The notes under the pieces: model-generated | The model's input: the letters and a program-made list of their open reading frames with translations, nothing else | What the model was told of the DNA's origin: nothing | Database searches by the model: none | Position numbers and translations under genes: made by a program | Origin: Cognaticolwellia aestuarii | GTDB lineage: Bacteria; Pseudomonadota; Gammaproteobacteria; Enterobacterales; Alteromonadaceae | Direction of reading: 5' to 3' | Assembly: GCF_002000025.1 (NCBI RefSeq) | Contig: NZ_MUZV01000009.1 | Location: 1 to 64,000, forward strand | Length of the DNA: 64,000 nucleotides | Part shown: piece after piece, positions 27,754 to 36,680 of the stretch | Layout: each line of letters starts with the position of its first letter | How positions within the stretch are numbered: the stretch's first letter is position 1

Positions 27754-27882
27754 TCAAGTAATATTGGCCACAGTTTTGCTGCTTAACTCATACCTTCTTT
27801 CTGATTCATTTGGACTTATTCCTGCGTTGTACCTATGTGGTCTCGTCTGATTGTAATCAGACATGATATTATTAATGATTGC
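27754..27882 (-). pseudogene. IS3-family transposase C-terminal remnant
   Basis: On the minus strand about 43 codons read AIINNIMSDYNQTRPHR followed by YNAGISPNESERRYEL and SKTVANIT, then TGA. YNxxRPHxYNxxISPNE is the C-terminal end of IS3-type OrfB integrases (after the DDE catalytic domain). Just upstream, the frame is closed by TAA, and none of the catalytic domain is present. It is a dead fragment and no partner end was found, so an insertion sequence once sat here and was mostly deleted. Confidence 0.75.
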
Positions 27883-28106
27883 TTACTTGGCGCCAGTGTC
27901 CGCTTAATTAGTACTTAAATTGTTCGTGATCCAATATAAAATGTGATTGAATAAGGATATCGGCATTAGAGCTAATTTAGAATGAGTGCCAGTTTAATTG
28001 TTTAATTTTGGATTAATTACAGCAAGCTATTAATAAGATGGTTAACAAACTGCCCCTCTTAAGTTTTGCGCTATTATCCTTTATGAGTTATGGAGATAAA
28101 AATATA

Positions 28107-28592
28107 ATGTTAGAAAGTATTAATAACATTAAGTTAACCCCAAAAAAATCAAAACTAAAAGTTGTATTACTTACCATTACTACCTTGGCTTTGGTCTCTG
28201 GTGTAAGTGCTGCGGGCAATAACGAATGGATGAATGGTCAGAAAAAAGTTGAGTTTAGTACAAAAATAAACACGAGCATAGAGCCCATTTTACGTATAGA
28301 ACCTAAATATCCCATTCGCGCTGCGCGTGATGAAATTGAAGGTGCTGTGCTATTAAAGTTTGATATTGATCTAGATGGAAGTCCGAAAAATATTAGTGTA
28401 TTAACCGCCATACCTGAAAATGTATTTAATAGGGTATCTATTAGAGCGTTAAAACAGTGGAAATATGCCCCAGATCCTAAAAAAGTGTTAAAAGATAATG
28501 TGGTCCAGTTAGACTTTAGAATGAATGCGAATTCTACGTTTGAGTCAGTTAATTTAATCGAAAAAATAAGCATTAATAATCAAAAGAATTAA
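28107..28592 (+). CDS. TonB-C-domain periplasmic protein
   Basis: 161 residues from the ATG at 28107, which has GGAG 11 bases upstream; an in-frame ATG at 28038 (184 residues) lacks a ribosome-binding site but is possible. A signal or anchor helix (VVLLTITTLALVSGVSA) follows a basic N-terminus. The C-terminal domain is TonB-like: EPKYPIRAARDEIEGAVLLK, DIDLDGSPKNISV, and RVSIRALKQWKYAP (YP and W-Y-P signature). Unlike true TonB it lacks the proline-rich spacer, so it may be a small secreted/anchored TonB-like protein rather than the ExbB/D partner. No exbB/exbD or receptor gene is adjacent. Confidence 0.75.
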   Translation: MLESINNIKLTPKKSKLKVVLLTITTLALVSGVSAAGNNEWMNGQKKVEFSTKINTSIEPILRIEPKYPIRAARDEIEGAVLLKFDIDLDGSPKNISVLTAIPENVFNRVSIRALKQWKYAPDPKKVLKDNVVQLDFRMNANSTFESVNLIEKISINNQKN

Positions 28593-28923
28593 GCCAGAAC
28601 TAAGCTAGAATTAAGCAATTAAATCGTGATTAAGCCGACACTCAACCATTCAAATTGATGAAATATAACTTATGCACTTCACTCAACTTACCAAGCGAGT
28701 TAGTTCAAGTGCATGATGGCCATGCCAAGCAAGCAAAAAATCAGTTTGACTAAGTTAGAGAGCGTGTTCGCTTCATTTGTGACAAGGTCTGTTGATTTTC
28801 TGCCATGCGCGTTTCATCTCTACATTCCCGTTAACTGGCTTGATGATAAAATTTAAATTGCACGCCCTAGATCAAAGTTATAGAACACCTATGCTGTAAA
28901 ATCAGCGATAGAACTATCATTCA
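28593..28923. other. Intergenic region, no gene found
   Basis: Begins with imperfect repeats of AAGC(C/T)AGAA(C/T)TAAG (28591-28617). The remaining sequence shows no coding frame or strong hairpin that I can support; it could be decayed mobile DNA, given the IS3 fragment 0.7 kb upstream. Confidence 0.5.
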
Positions 28924-29292
28924 ATGAGTAAAGTAGGTGTTATGTGGTACTTATATCTAGGCTATATTCTGGCACAGTCATATGCTGTAGTTGAAAAGTT
29001 AATTGTTTCAAATATTACCCCTCTAGCGATGTTTTTCTCTGTACTGGTGTTTTTTATTTGGTCAACATTTCCGGTTGCTGGGTATTTGTTGGCAAAGATA
29101 TGTCGCGCGCCAGCAAATTTAAATAGCAAAATGTTGCTAGCCTGTGGCTTTGGTTTAGGTTTTGTGGAAAATATTCTATTTCACTTTAACGTCTTAACTT
29201 ATGGTCAGGAAACCTTAGGAACGTTTATTGTTTTTTGTTTATCTTTTCTGTTGGCTTATATCTCATACTACAAACCGCTTCAGCCAGTATAG
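28924..29292 (+). CDS. Small integral membrane protein of unknown function
   Basis: 122 residues with four likely membrane helices (about 7-24, 32-58, 69-88, 95-116). No conserved motif was recognised. The ATG at 28942 (M7) is an alternative start, preceded by AGTAGG. The hydrophobic, evenly segmented composition argues for a real gene. It is followed by a terminator and is convergent with ubiT. Confidence 0.6.
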   Translation: MSKVGVMWYLYLGYILAQSYAVVEKLIVSNITPLAMFFSVLVFFIWSTFPVAGYLLAKICRAPANLNSKMLLACGFGLGFVENILFHFNVLTYGQETLGTFIVFCLSFLLAYISYYKPLQPV

Positions 29293-29369
29293 TTGAATGC
29301 TCTCAATGCCAGCCTCAACAAATACTCTGACAGAGCACTGAACACATAACGATGAATATTTGAATTTTT

Positions 29370-29398
29370 AGCTGCCCGTGATGTACTGGCAGCTTTTT
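29370..29398 (+). terminator. Terminator after small membrane protein gene
   Basis: AGCTGCC / GGCAGCT perfect 7-bp stem with an 11-base loop, then TTTTAT. Confidence 0.75.
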
Positions 29399-29474
29399 AT
29401 TTGGCAGTTAGCGGCATTTATCTGTTTTATATTGCTAGGTGGTTATTTGATATTGTCGCGTCTCTTTTGCGTAA

Positions 29475-30050
29475 TTATTGCTGAGCGTGTTTCATTTCAT
29501 ATTGAGTTTGCTGAACAAGCTCGGCCAGCATGTTAATAATTTTATGAACACTACTTGGTAGCTGGTCAAGGTCAATAGCATCAATTAAGTTCTTTACTTC
29601 TAAACCGAGCTCAGTATCACCTTCAATTTGTAATCGTCGTTGGAAAAATAAGGTATCTGGGTCTTGTTTACGGCCGGCAATAAGTAATAAATCGTCACCA
29701 GCAGCTTTAAAACTAACATCTTCTTGTATGGCTTGGCTTGGTGCAGCCATAACAAGGTTATTGTTTTGAAAGCTTAACCACCAATGTAGATCAATATCAG
29801 TAATCGATATTTTTAACCATTTATCAGTTAAAAATTCAAAATCACCATCGTCAATTGCTTCTTTAAATACTGAGTGCAGTGCTGCTATCAGCAGTGATTT
29901 TTGGGCAAAAAAGGGCACAAAACGCAAGCTGGGCTTTAATATTTTAGGTACAAATGACAAGGCATGCTGACGCACACTTAACGGAATATTGTTTAAGTTT
30001 AATTGCTTGTTTAGTCGCTTACTGAGTTGACTGTTCACTGTTTGGTCCAT
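29475..30050 (-). CDS. ubiT: UbiT, SCP2-domain lipid-binding factor of anaerobic ubiquinone synthesis
   Basis: 191 residues. An SCP2/sterol-carrier fold (about 55-165), recognisable from FEFLTDKWLKISITDIDLHW, VSFKAAGDDLLLIAGRKQDPDTLFFQRRL and IEGDTELGLEVKNLIDAIDL. The ATG at 30050 is chosen because GAGAGA lies 5 bases upstream; an open frame continues to 30194 without support. Length is close to E. coli YhbT. UbiT binds polyprenyl quinone intermediates for the O2-independent pathway. It is divergent from ubiU across 228 bases, the same arrangement as in E. coli. Confidence 0.88.
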   Translation of the reverse strand: MDQTVNSQLSKRLNKQLNLNNIPLSVRQHALSFVPKILKPSLRFVPFFAQKSLLIAALHSVFKEAIDDGDFEFLTDKWLKISITDIDLHWWLSFQNNNLVMAAPSQAIQEDVSFKAAGDDLLLIAGRKQDPDTLFFQRRLQIEGDTELGLEVKNLIDAIDLDQLPSSVHKIINMLAELVQQTQYEMKHAQQ

Positions 30051-30205
30051 TTTTCTCTCGCTATAGCTGGCGGGTGCCAGACGACATATATAGAACAGTA
30101 GCACAGGCTCAGTAATGCTTTTATGAAGTAGATCAAAGTTGACTCGAGGCTTTGTTAATTTTGCATTACCGAGCTGAAATAAAAACCTTATCAACGCTAA
30201 GTTAG

Positions 30206-30219
30206 TTATTTTATATCAA
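30206..30219. promoter_or_regulatory. Weak FNR-like site upstream of ubiU
   Basis: TTATTTTATATCAA: one perfect ATCAA half-site and a poor TTATT half-site in FNR spacing, 60 bases before the ubiU ATG. In E. coli ubiUV is under Fnr control; here it is only a candidate. Confidence 0.3.
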
Positions 30220-30278
30220 ATAATGTTTTATCCAAGCTAGGTAAACTGCCCCGCATAGTTAATTTAGGTTGGGATGTT

Positions 30279-31274
30279 ATGGAACTTTTGTGTCCTGCGG
30301 GTAATTTGCCCGCACTTAAAACAGCGATTGATAACGGTGCTGACGCTGTTTACATCGGAATGAAAGATGATACCAATGCTCGGCACTTTGCCGGTCTTAA
30401 TTTTAATGATGGCAAATTGGCAAAAGCGGCTGACTATGTTCACCAACATGGTAAAAAGTTGCATGTAGCCATTAACACCTTTGCGCATCCCGGTGGCGAA
30501 GCACGTTGGCGAACAGCGGTAGATAATGCTGTCGCTATTGGCTGTGATGCTTTGATCATTGCCGATTTAGGTATTTTAGATTACGCCGCAACAAAGTACC
30601 CAGATGTTGAGCGTCATGTATCAGTGCAAGCATCAACCACTAATTTAGAAGCGATTAAGTTTTTTAAAAATAACTTTGCTGTTGAGCGTGTGGTATTACC
30701 ACGCGTTTTATCGGTACAACAAGTGCGTCAATTAGCGAAAACTAGCCCTGTTAAGCTGGAAGTTTTCGCTTTTGGTAGCTTATGTATTATGTCAGAAGGG
30801 CGCTGTTATCTATCATCTTACATGACAGGTGAGTCGCCCAATACCGCAGGTGCTTGCTCTCCAGCTAAATATGTACGCTGGCAAGAAACCGATCAAGGTT
30901 TAGAGAGCCGATTAAATAATGTCCTGATTGACCGTTATCAACCTGACGAAAATGCCGGTTATCCCACGCTATGTAAAGGCCGTTTTGAAGTTGATGACAA
31001 TGTGTATCACGCTTTAGAAGAGCCAACGAGCTTAAATACCCTAGAGCTGATCCCTGAGTTAGTCAAAATGGGCATAGCCTCAGTAAAAATTGAAGGCCGC
31101 CAGCGTAGCCCTGCTTATGTTGAGCAAGTGGCGAAAACTTGGCGTATGGCGCTTGACCGTTTTGCCCAAAGTCCCGAGCAATATCAAGTAGAAACAGCGT
31201 GGATGAATACCTTAGCTAACTTGTCTGAAGGTAGCCAAACCACCTTAGGTGCTTATCATCGTAAGTGGCAATAA
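30279..31274 (+). CDS. ubiU: UbiU, O2-independent ubiquinone hydroxylase subunit (U32 family)
   Basis: 331 residues, peptidase U32 fold. The four cysteines that bind the [4Fe-4S] cluster in E. coli UbiU (169, 176, 193, 232) are present at exactly those positions: GSLC, GRCY, GACS and TLCKGRF. It starts with MELLCPAGNLPALKTA. With UbiV it hydroxylates the quinone ring without oxygen, probably using prephenate as the oxygen donor. It is followed 151 bases later by ubiV in the same direction. Confidence 0.95.
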   Translation: MELLCPAGNLPALKTAIDNGADAVYIGMKDDTNARHFAGLNFNDGKLAKAADYVHQHGKKLHVAINTFAHPGGEARWRTAVDNAVAIGCDALIIADLGILDYAATKYPDVERHVSVQASTTNLEAIKFFKNNFAVERVVLPRVLSVQQVRQLAKTSPVKLEVFAFGSLCIMSEGRCYLSSYMTGESPNTAGACSPAKYVRWQETDQGLESRLNNVLIDRYQPDENAGYPTLCKGRFEVDDNVYHALEEPTSLNTLELIPELVKMGIASVKIEGRQRSPAYVEQVAKTWRMALDRFAQSPEQYQVETAWMNTLANLSEGSQTTLGAYHRKWQ

Positions 31275-31425
31275 CTGCTGTGAAGCGAACTAGGTTAGTC
31301 CGCCATTATGTTACTAACAACAAAAGCCATGACAAAAATTTACCGAGAAAAGTGAGTGCGCAAACGTTTAGCGTGATATTTCGACGGCTTAGCCGGTATT
31401 TGGCAAATAATAATTGGAAGTGTTT

Positions 31426-32307
31426 ATGAAATTTTCTCTTGGTCCGAGTTTGTTTTTTTGGCCAAAAAACGATGTTGAAGCGTATTACCAGCAAGCATTA
31501 ACCAGTAAAGCCGATATTATCTATTTAGGTGAAACTGTCTGCTCAAAGCGCCGTGAATTACGTGCGAAAGACTGGATAAACCTTGCGAAGGAACTTGCGA
31601 GTAACAGTAACAAGCAAATCGTTCTTTCAACCATGACCTTGTTGGAATCACCGGCAGAAATCCAAACTTTACGCCGGCTGTGCGCCAACGGAGAGTTATT
31701 AATTGAAGCTAATGATTTAAGTGCCGTACAAATGATGCATGAGCAGCAACTGCCCTTTGTTGCCGGGCCTGCCATCAATTGCTACAACATAGCAACGTTA
31801 AAAGTATTAATTAAACAAGGTATGAGTCGTTGGGTGATGCCGGTTGAGCTTTCAGGAGATTGGTTAAAAACCTTATTGCAGCAAGCCGAGCAAGAAAATA
31901 TTCGCAAGCAATTTGAATGTGAAGTATTCGCTTGGGGATATATGCCATTAGCGTACTCTGCTCGATGCTTTACTGCTCGTTCAGAGGATCGACCCAAAGA
32001 TGATTGCCAGTATTGTTGTATTAATTACCCGCAAGGGCGAAAAATGAATAGCCGTGAAGGCGAGCGAGTATTTATTTTAAATGGCATCCAAACCATGTCT
32101 GGTTATCAATATAACTTAGTTAATGAAGTACCTGAAATGGCTAGTATTGGCGTTGATATTGCGCGTATTAGCGCTGATAGTGAACAAGCATTTACTATGC
32201 TTGATCGATTTGGCAAACAGTTAGTACAAGCAGAGAAATACCCGTTAGACGGGGTCGAAGAGTGTAATGGTTATTGGCATAAAATTGCCGGTATGTCAGT
32301 TGCTTAA
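31426..32307 (+). CDS. ubiV: UbiV, O2-independent ubiquinone hydroxylase subunit (U32 family)
   Basis: 293 residues from the ATG at 31426, which is preceded by GGAAG at 5-base spacing; a TTG at 31414 is in frame but overlaps this site. The beginning MKFSLGPSLFFWPK fits UbiV. Cluster cysteines are present: Cys39 in GETVCSKRR, then Cys181, Cys194 and the pair Cys197-198 in CFTARSEDRPKDDCQYCC, one residue off the E. coli numbering. It forms a heterodimer with UbiU. Confidence 0.94.
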   Translation: MKFSLGPSLFFWPKNDVEAYYQQALTSKADIIYLGETVCSKRRELRAKDWINLAKELASNSNKQIVLSTMTLLESPAEIQTLRRLCANGELLIEANDLSAVQMMHEQQLPFVAGPAINCYNIATLKVLIKQGMSRWVMPVELSGDWLKTLLQQAEQENIRKQFECEVFAWGYMPLAYSARCFTARSEDRPKDDCQYCCINYPQGRKMNSREGERVFILNGIQTMSGYQYNLVNEVPEMASIGVDIARISADSEQAFTMLDRFGKQLVQAEKYPLDGVEECNGYWHKIAGMSVA

Positions 32308-32472
32308 GGCTCTGCGCATAACCCGTTTATGGCTAGGTCATAACTAAGCTAAAGTAAGCTGAAATAGCCGTAAGTTACGTGCAGCAGTATTACGATTTTA
32401 CGTACAGCTATTATCTTGTGCTTTTACTCACTGTTATTAACATCAAACATAGCATTGCTAAAAGGTTATTCC

Positions 32473-33621
32473 ATGTATCAACTGAACGCTGAAGCGTTTA
32501 ATTCACAAGAGTTTTTAACCAAGTACTGGCAAAAAAAGCCGTTACTTATTCGTCAAGGGTTTAAAAACTTTCAAGACCCGATCAGTGCCGATGAAATAGC
32601 AGGTTTGGCATGTGAAGAAGAGGTAGAGTCGCGATTAGTTTATAAAACAGCTGCACAATGGCAAGCACAGTTTGGCCCGTTCGACTCCTATCAACATTTA
32701 GGTGACAAAGACTGGTCGTTAGTCGTGCAAGCGCTTGATCATTGGTCGGAAGAGGCGGCACAAATGATCGAGCCGTTTCGCTTTATTCCTCAATGGCGCT
32801 TAGATGACTTAATGGTGAGTTTTGCCACCCCAGGTGGTGGCGTTGGTCCACATATTGATTGGTATGATGTTTTTATTTGCCAAGGCTCTGGCAAGCGTCA
32901 TTGGCGTGTGGGTGATAAAGGCCTGCACCGAGAATATGCTGCTCACCCTGCTTTATTACATGTTGAACCTTTTGAAGCAATGATTGATGTTGAGTTAGCA
33001 CCTGGCGATATTTTATATATTCCACCAGGATTTCCCCATGAAGGTATAACTTTAGCAACCAGTTTGAGTTTCTCGGTTGGTTTTCGTGCCCAGTCTGCGG
33101 TGAGCTTATTGAGCGGCCTTGCTGATCATTTAATTGATCATGAGCAAGGTGGGGAGTTAATTTCTGATCCAGAACGACAAGTAACTCAACATAGTGGCGC
33201 AATCAATCATGCAGACTTTGCTAAGATAAAACAACAAATAACATCACTCACTCAAGATGACGATTCGCTGCGTGATTTTATTGGCAGTTTTTATACTCAA
33301 GCCAAGCATGAGCTTGATTTGCAAGCCCATAATGAACTGATTGAATCTGAACATGTTACCTGTGCGATGACCGAGCACAATTTAATGCGCCTAGGTGGAT
33401 TGAGAGCGTTTTATTTTCCAGAAACGTTATCACAAGGACTTTGCTATATTGATGGTAAAGCGGTGAGCTTCCCAGCAAAAATTTCGCCAATCGTACAGTT
33501 GATGTGTGATCAAGTTGTTGTAAACACTGAGCAGCTAGAGCCTTGGTTGAACAATAATGATTTTATCGACTTTATTACCCAACAACTTACTGCAGGGTAT
33601 TGGTATTTTTCTGATGCTTGA
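32473..33621 (+). CDS. roxA: RoxA-type ribosomal protein uL16 arginine hydroxylase (JmjC/cupin)
   Basis: 382 residues from the ATG at 32473, which has AAAGG 7 bases upstream; an earlier ATG at 32416 is in frame but not supported. A 2-oxoglutarate/Fe(II) oxygenase fold with HxD motif GPHIDWYDVFICQ and distal His in PPGFPHEG; KRHWRVGD is also characteristic of YcfD/RoxA. C-terminal part has the dimerisation and winged-helix region of this family. It hydroxylates Arg81 of ribosomal protein L16 in E. coli. A terminator follows. Confidence 0.92.
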   Translation: MYQLNAEAFNSQEFLTKYWQKKPLLIRQGFKNFQDPISADEIAGLACEEEVESRLVYKTAAQWQAQFGPFDSYQHLGDKDWSLVVQALDHWSEEAAQMIEPFRFIPQWRLDDLMVSFATPGGGVGPHIDWYDVFICQGSGKRHWRVGDKGLHREYAAHPALLHVEPFEAMIDVELAPGDILYIPPGFPHEGITLATSLSFSVGFRAQSAVSLLSGLADHLIDHEQGGELISDPERQVTQHSGAINHADFAKIKQQITSLTQDDDSLRDFIGSFYTQAKHELDLQAHNELIESEHVTCAMTEHNLMRLGGLRAFYFPETLSQGLCYIDGKAVSFPAKISPIVQLMCDQVVVNTEQLEPWLNNNDFIDFITQQLTAGYWYFSDA

Positions 33622-33651
33622 GCGTTATAGCCTTGCTAAAACTGTTTAAAT

Positions 33652-33675
33652 GGCGATAATAGCGTCGCCTTTTTT
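33652..33675 (+). terminator. Terminator after roxA
   Basis: GGCGA / TCGCC stem with an 8-base loop directly followed by seven T. Confidence 0.65.
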
Positions 33676-33703
33676 CTATTAGCTATTAACCACAGAACTG
33701 ACT

Positions 33704-34393
33704 ATGCGCCTCGATAAATTTATTTGTAAAAGCACCGAACTTACCCGCAGTGAAGCGAAAAAACTACTTAAAATCGGCAAAGTCACGGTAAATGACCTCA
33801 TAGTGAAAGATCCTGCAACTCAAGTACATGAAAATAATACTATTTGCATTGAAAGCGAAACGCTAACTGCACGCAGTTCTCGCTATATTATTTTGCATAA
33901 ACCAGTAGATACCATTTGTTCGAATGTTGATGAAATTTATCCGTCATTATTGCACCTAGTTGATGTTGATCGAGCTTTTGATATGCACATTGCTGGGCGT
34001 TTAGATGCTGATACTACCGGATTAGTGTTAATAACAGATGATGGTCGTTGGTCACATAATATTATTTCACCGAAAAAACAGTGTGAAAAAGTTTATCGTG
34101 TCTGGTTACGTGATCCATTAAAAACCGATACCGAAGAAAAGTTTGTTCAGGGTGTGCAGCTGCAAGGTGAAGATGATTTAACTCGCCCTGCAAAATTACA
34201 GCAAGTGGATGAACGTGAAGTACTCTTGACTATTACCGAAGGTAAATACCATCAAGTTAAACGTATGTTTGCCGCCGTGGGTAACAAAGTTGTTGGTTTA
34301 CATCGCGAGCAAATAGGTCCGATAAAGTTAGCCAATTTATCGCTAGGTGAATGGCGTTACTTAACTCAAGCCGAGGTTGATGCTTTCTTATAA
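33704..34393 (+). CDS. rsuA: RsuA-family 16S rRNA pseudouridine synthase
   Basis: 229 residues. N-terminal S4 RNA-binding domain (MRLDKFICKSTELTRSEA, KIGKVTVND) and catalytic domain with motif II AGRLDADTTGLVLITDDG, including the catalytic Asp, and GKYHQVKRMFAAVGNKVVGL with the C-terminal motif. This layout and length fit RsuA (pseudouridine 516 of 16S rRNA). The paralogues RluB, RluE and RluF are similar, but the short C-terminus favours RsuA. Confidence 0.9.
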   Translation: MRLDKFICKSTELTRSEAKKLLKIGKVTVNDLIVKDPATQVHENNTICIESETLTARSSRYIILHKPVDTICSNVDEIYPSLLHLVDVDRAFDMHIAGRLDADTTGLVLITDDGRWSHNIISPKKQCEKVYRVWLRDPLKTDTEEKFVQGVQLQGEDDLTRPAKLQQVDEREVLLTITEGKYHQVKRMFAAVGNKVVGLHREQIGPIKLANLSLGEWRYLTQAEVDAFL

Positions 34394-34750
34394 ATATTAA
34401 GTGTGAATACTGACAAATAGTAAGCATTATTGTAGTAGCTGTTCTTGGCGGCAAATAAAGCTTAGAGGAGAAAATAATTGTCGTTAATTTTATAAAATTC
34501 CTCATCAAGGTAGAGCTCAAATAGGCTTTTCTTAAGGATTATTAATACTAAAAGAAATATATTTTCCTGTAATGACACCAGCTTTAATTTCATTTTGATA
34601 ATTTTTGCGATTCATAATAAAATAGCTTTGCTTTGGACTCTGTTGGCTGTCCGAGTTTTATATTGAGTTTACTCTAGTTTTTGCCCCCCAATATTTTAGC
34701 CAACTAAATTTTCCCTAACCCTTACCGGTTATAGCCAAATAAGTTGAATT
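34394..34750. other. Intergenic region, no gene found
   Basis: 357 AT-rich bases between rsuA and ushA. Apart from a likely promoter region for ushA I see no hairpin, repeat or coding frame that I can support. Confidence 0.6.
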
Positions 34751-36382
34751 ATGCGTATATTTATTTCCTCAATGCTACTGGTTTTTATTTCAGCGTGTAG
34801 CCAGCCGATTTTACAAAAAGAAGTAAGTTACTTAACCGTACTTCATACTAACGATAATCATGGTCGATTTTGGCACAATAAACATGGTGAATATGGCATG
34901 GCAGCCCGTAAAACATTGATTGACCAATTACGTGGGGAAGCAAAAGCAAAAGGTCATTCATTATTATTACTTTCGGGTGGCGATATAAATACGGGCGTAC
35001 CGGAGTCTGATTTACAATTCGCAGAGCCTGATTTTAAAGGAATGTCTGAAATAGGTTATGATGCCATGGCTATTGGTAATCACGAATTTGATAACTCGCT
35101 TGAAATACTTGATACACAGCAATCATGGGCAAACTTTCCTTTTTTATCTGCTAATATTTTTGACAAATTAACCAATAAGCCTCGTTATCAGCCATATACA
35201 ATAATAAAGAAAAATAACTTAACCATTGCCGTTATTGGTTTTACAACAACTGATACCGCAAAAATTGCTAACCCAAAACATGTTGGGAGTTTAGCATTCA
35301 AAAAGCCTGAAGCTATTGCAGCCTCTTTGCTGTCAGAAATACAACAAAAACATCAACCAGATATTACCATTGCGGTAACACATATGGGGCATTACGTTGA
35401 TGCTAACCATGGTGTAAACGCTGCAGGTGATATTACGCTTGCTCGTTCATTACCTAAAGGAGCACTCGATATTGTTGTCGGAGGGCATAGCCAAGAACCT
35501 GTTTGTATGGCTGAAAAAAACACAGTAGATGTAACATTTTCTCCTGGTAAACCTTGCCGCCCAGATCATCAAAATGGCACTTGGATCATGCAAGCACATG
35601 AATGGGGAAAATATGTAGGTAAAGCTGAATTCAAGCTAGAAGATGGGCAACTGACTTTACTTAACTATGCACTGTTACCTGTTAATTTATATAAATTGGG
35701 AAGTGATGGTGAGCGTTTGAAGCAGTTGGCTAATGAATATATTGAGCCTAACCAAGCATTAAAAGCGTTGTTATTACCTTATCAACAACGAGGTGAAAAA
35801 CAAGTTTTAGGTAACGTGGGCTATACAAATGGTAAGCTTGAAGGCGATCGAAACAAAGTACGTTTGCAGCAAGTCAACCTTGCTAGCTTAATTATTAGCG
35901 CACAAATGACTGCCGTAGAGGCTGATTTTGGCATTATTAGTGGCGGAGGAATTCGCGATAGTATTCAAGCCGGTGATATTAGTTATAAAGATGTTTTAAA
36001 AGTACATCCATTTAATAATCTCATTAGTTATATTGACTTAAGTGGTCAGCAAATAGTGGATTATTTTTCCGTTATCGCTAAATTTCCACCAGATTCTGGT
36101 GCCTATTTACAATATAAAAATATTAGCTTTAATTGGCAAGATGGCGAAATAGCGCATGTTAAAATCAAGGGGCAACCTATTGAGTTAAATAAAACCTATC
36201 GCATGAGTATTAATGCTTATAATGCCTCTGGCGGAGACGGATATCCAACGTTGACTGATCATCAAGCTTATGTCGCTACCAATAAAACTGATGCTGAAGT
36301 ACTTAAACACTACATTGAAGTTAATACACCCATTAATATAGCGGATTACGCCGTTGATAACCTAGAGACTAATGCGAATTAG
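34751..36382 (+). CDS. ushA: UshA-like 5'-nucleotidase / UDP-sugar hydrolase, lipoprotein form
   Basis: 543 residues. Lipobox FISAC (Cys16) makes it a lipid-anchored periplasmic enzyme, as in Vibrio NutA rather than soluble E. coli UshA. The N-terminal calcineurin-like metallophosphatase domain has LTVLHTNDNHGRF, GGDINTGVPES, AIGNHEFDNS, THMGHYVD and VVGGHSQEP (all metal ligands). The C-terminal substrate domain has GGGIRDSIQAGDISYKDVL and NASGGDGYP, which stacks on the nucleobase. It dephosphorylates nucleotides for nucleoside uptake. A terminator lies about 105 bases downstream. Confidence 0.93.
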   Translation: MRIFISSMLLVFISACSQPILQKEVSYLTVLHTNDNHGRFWHNKHGEYGMAARKTLIDQLRGEAKAKGHSLLLLSGGDINTGVPESDLQFAEPDFKGMSEIGYDAMAIGNHEFDNSLEILDTQQSWANFPFLSANIFDKLTNKPRYQPYTIIKKNNLTIAVIGFTTTDTAKIANPKHVGSLAFKKPEAIAASLLSEIQQKHQPDITIAVTHMGHYVDANHGVNAAGDITLARSLPKGALDIVVGGHSQEPVCMAEKNTVDVTFSPGKPCRPDHQNGTWIMQAHEWGKYVGKAEFKLEDGQLTLLNYALLPVNLYKLGSDGERLKQLANEYIEPNQALKALLLPYQQRGEKQVLGNVGYTNGKLEGDRNKVRLQQVNLASLIISAQMTAVEADFGIISGGGIRDSIQAGDISYKDVLKVHPFNNLISYIDLSGQQIVDYFSVIAKFPPDSGAYLQYKNISFNWQDGEIAHVKIKGQPIELNKTYRMSINAYNASGGDGYPTLTDHQAYVATNKTDAEVLKHYIEVNTPINIADYAVDNLETNAN

Positions 36383-36487
36383 TTGCCGTTTGTAGTTTAT
36401 GAAGGGGAGTGTTGTTTTAATTTCTCAGTATCTGCTTCATACGCATAGACTCCTAAGTACCAGCGCCCAGGTAATGAGCAAAAAATT

Positions 36488-36528
36488 GTTGGCTAAAATG
36501 TTGAAAAACGAAACAGCCAACTTTTTTA
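36488..36528 (+). terminator. Terminator downstream of ushA
   Basis: GTTGGCT / AGCCAAC perfect 7-bp stem with a 20-base loop, then TTTTTTATT. Confidence 0.75.
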
Positions 36529-36555
36529 TTGTTATTAATTAGCTTGTTATACCTA

Positions 36556-36624
36556 ACCTGAACTCTGGATAATGAGTGCTTGATGTTCAAGTGAATCAAA
36601 AGCTTAGGTGGCAAAGTAAATGCT
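36556..36624 (+). mobile_element. Solo end of a MITE-like element (inverted relative to the copy at 48.6 kb)
   Basis: 69 bases beginning ACCTGAACTCTGGATAATGA align without gaps to the reverse complement of 48581-48649 with only six mismatches; similarity stops sharply at 36624. It is therefore a truncated copy of the element at 48422-48649. Confidence 0.8.
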
Positions 36625-36680
36625 AAAAGGTAATTTTTTTATCGAGAAAGTTTAATTAAGCGGCAAAGTAAACAGCACCA

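Noticed and set aside
28596-28923. Hidden gene or decayed transposase in the spacer
   Set aside because: No frame on either strand gave a recognisable protein; short frames are interrupted by stops.
30206-30219. Strong FNR site
   Set aside because: Only one half-site matches the consensus, so it is listed as a weak candidate only.
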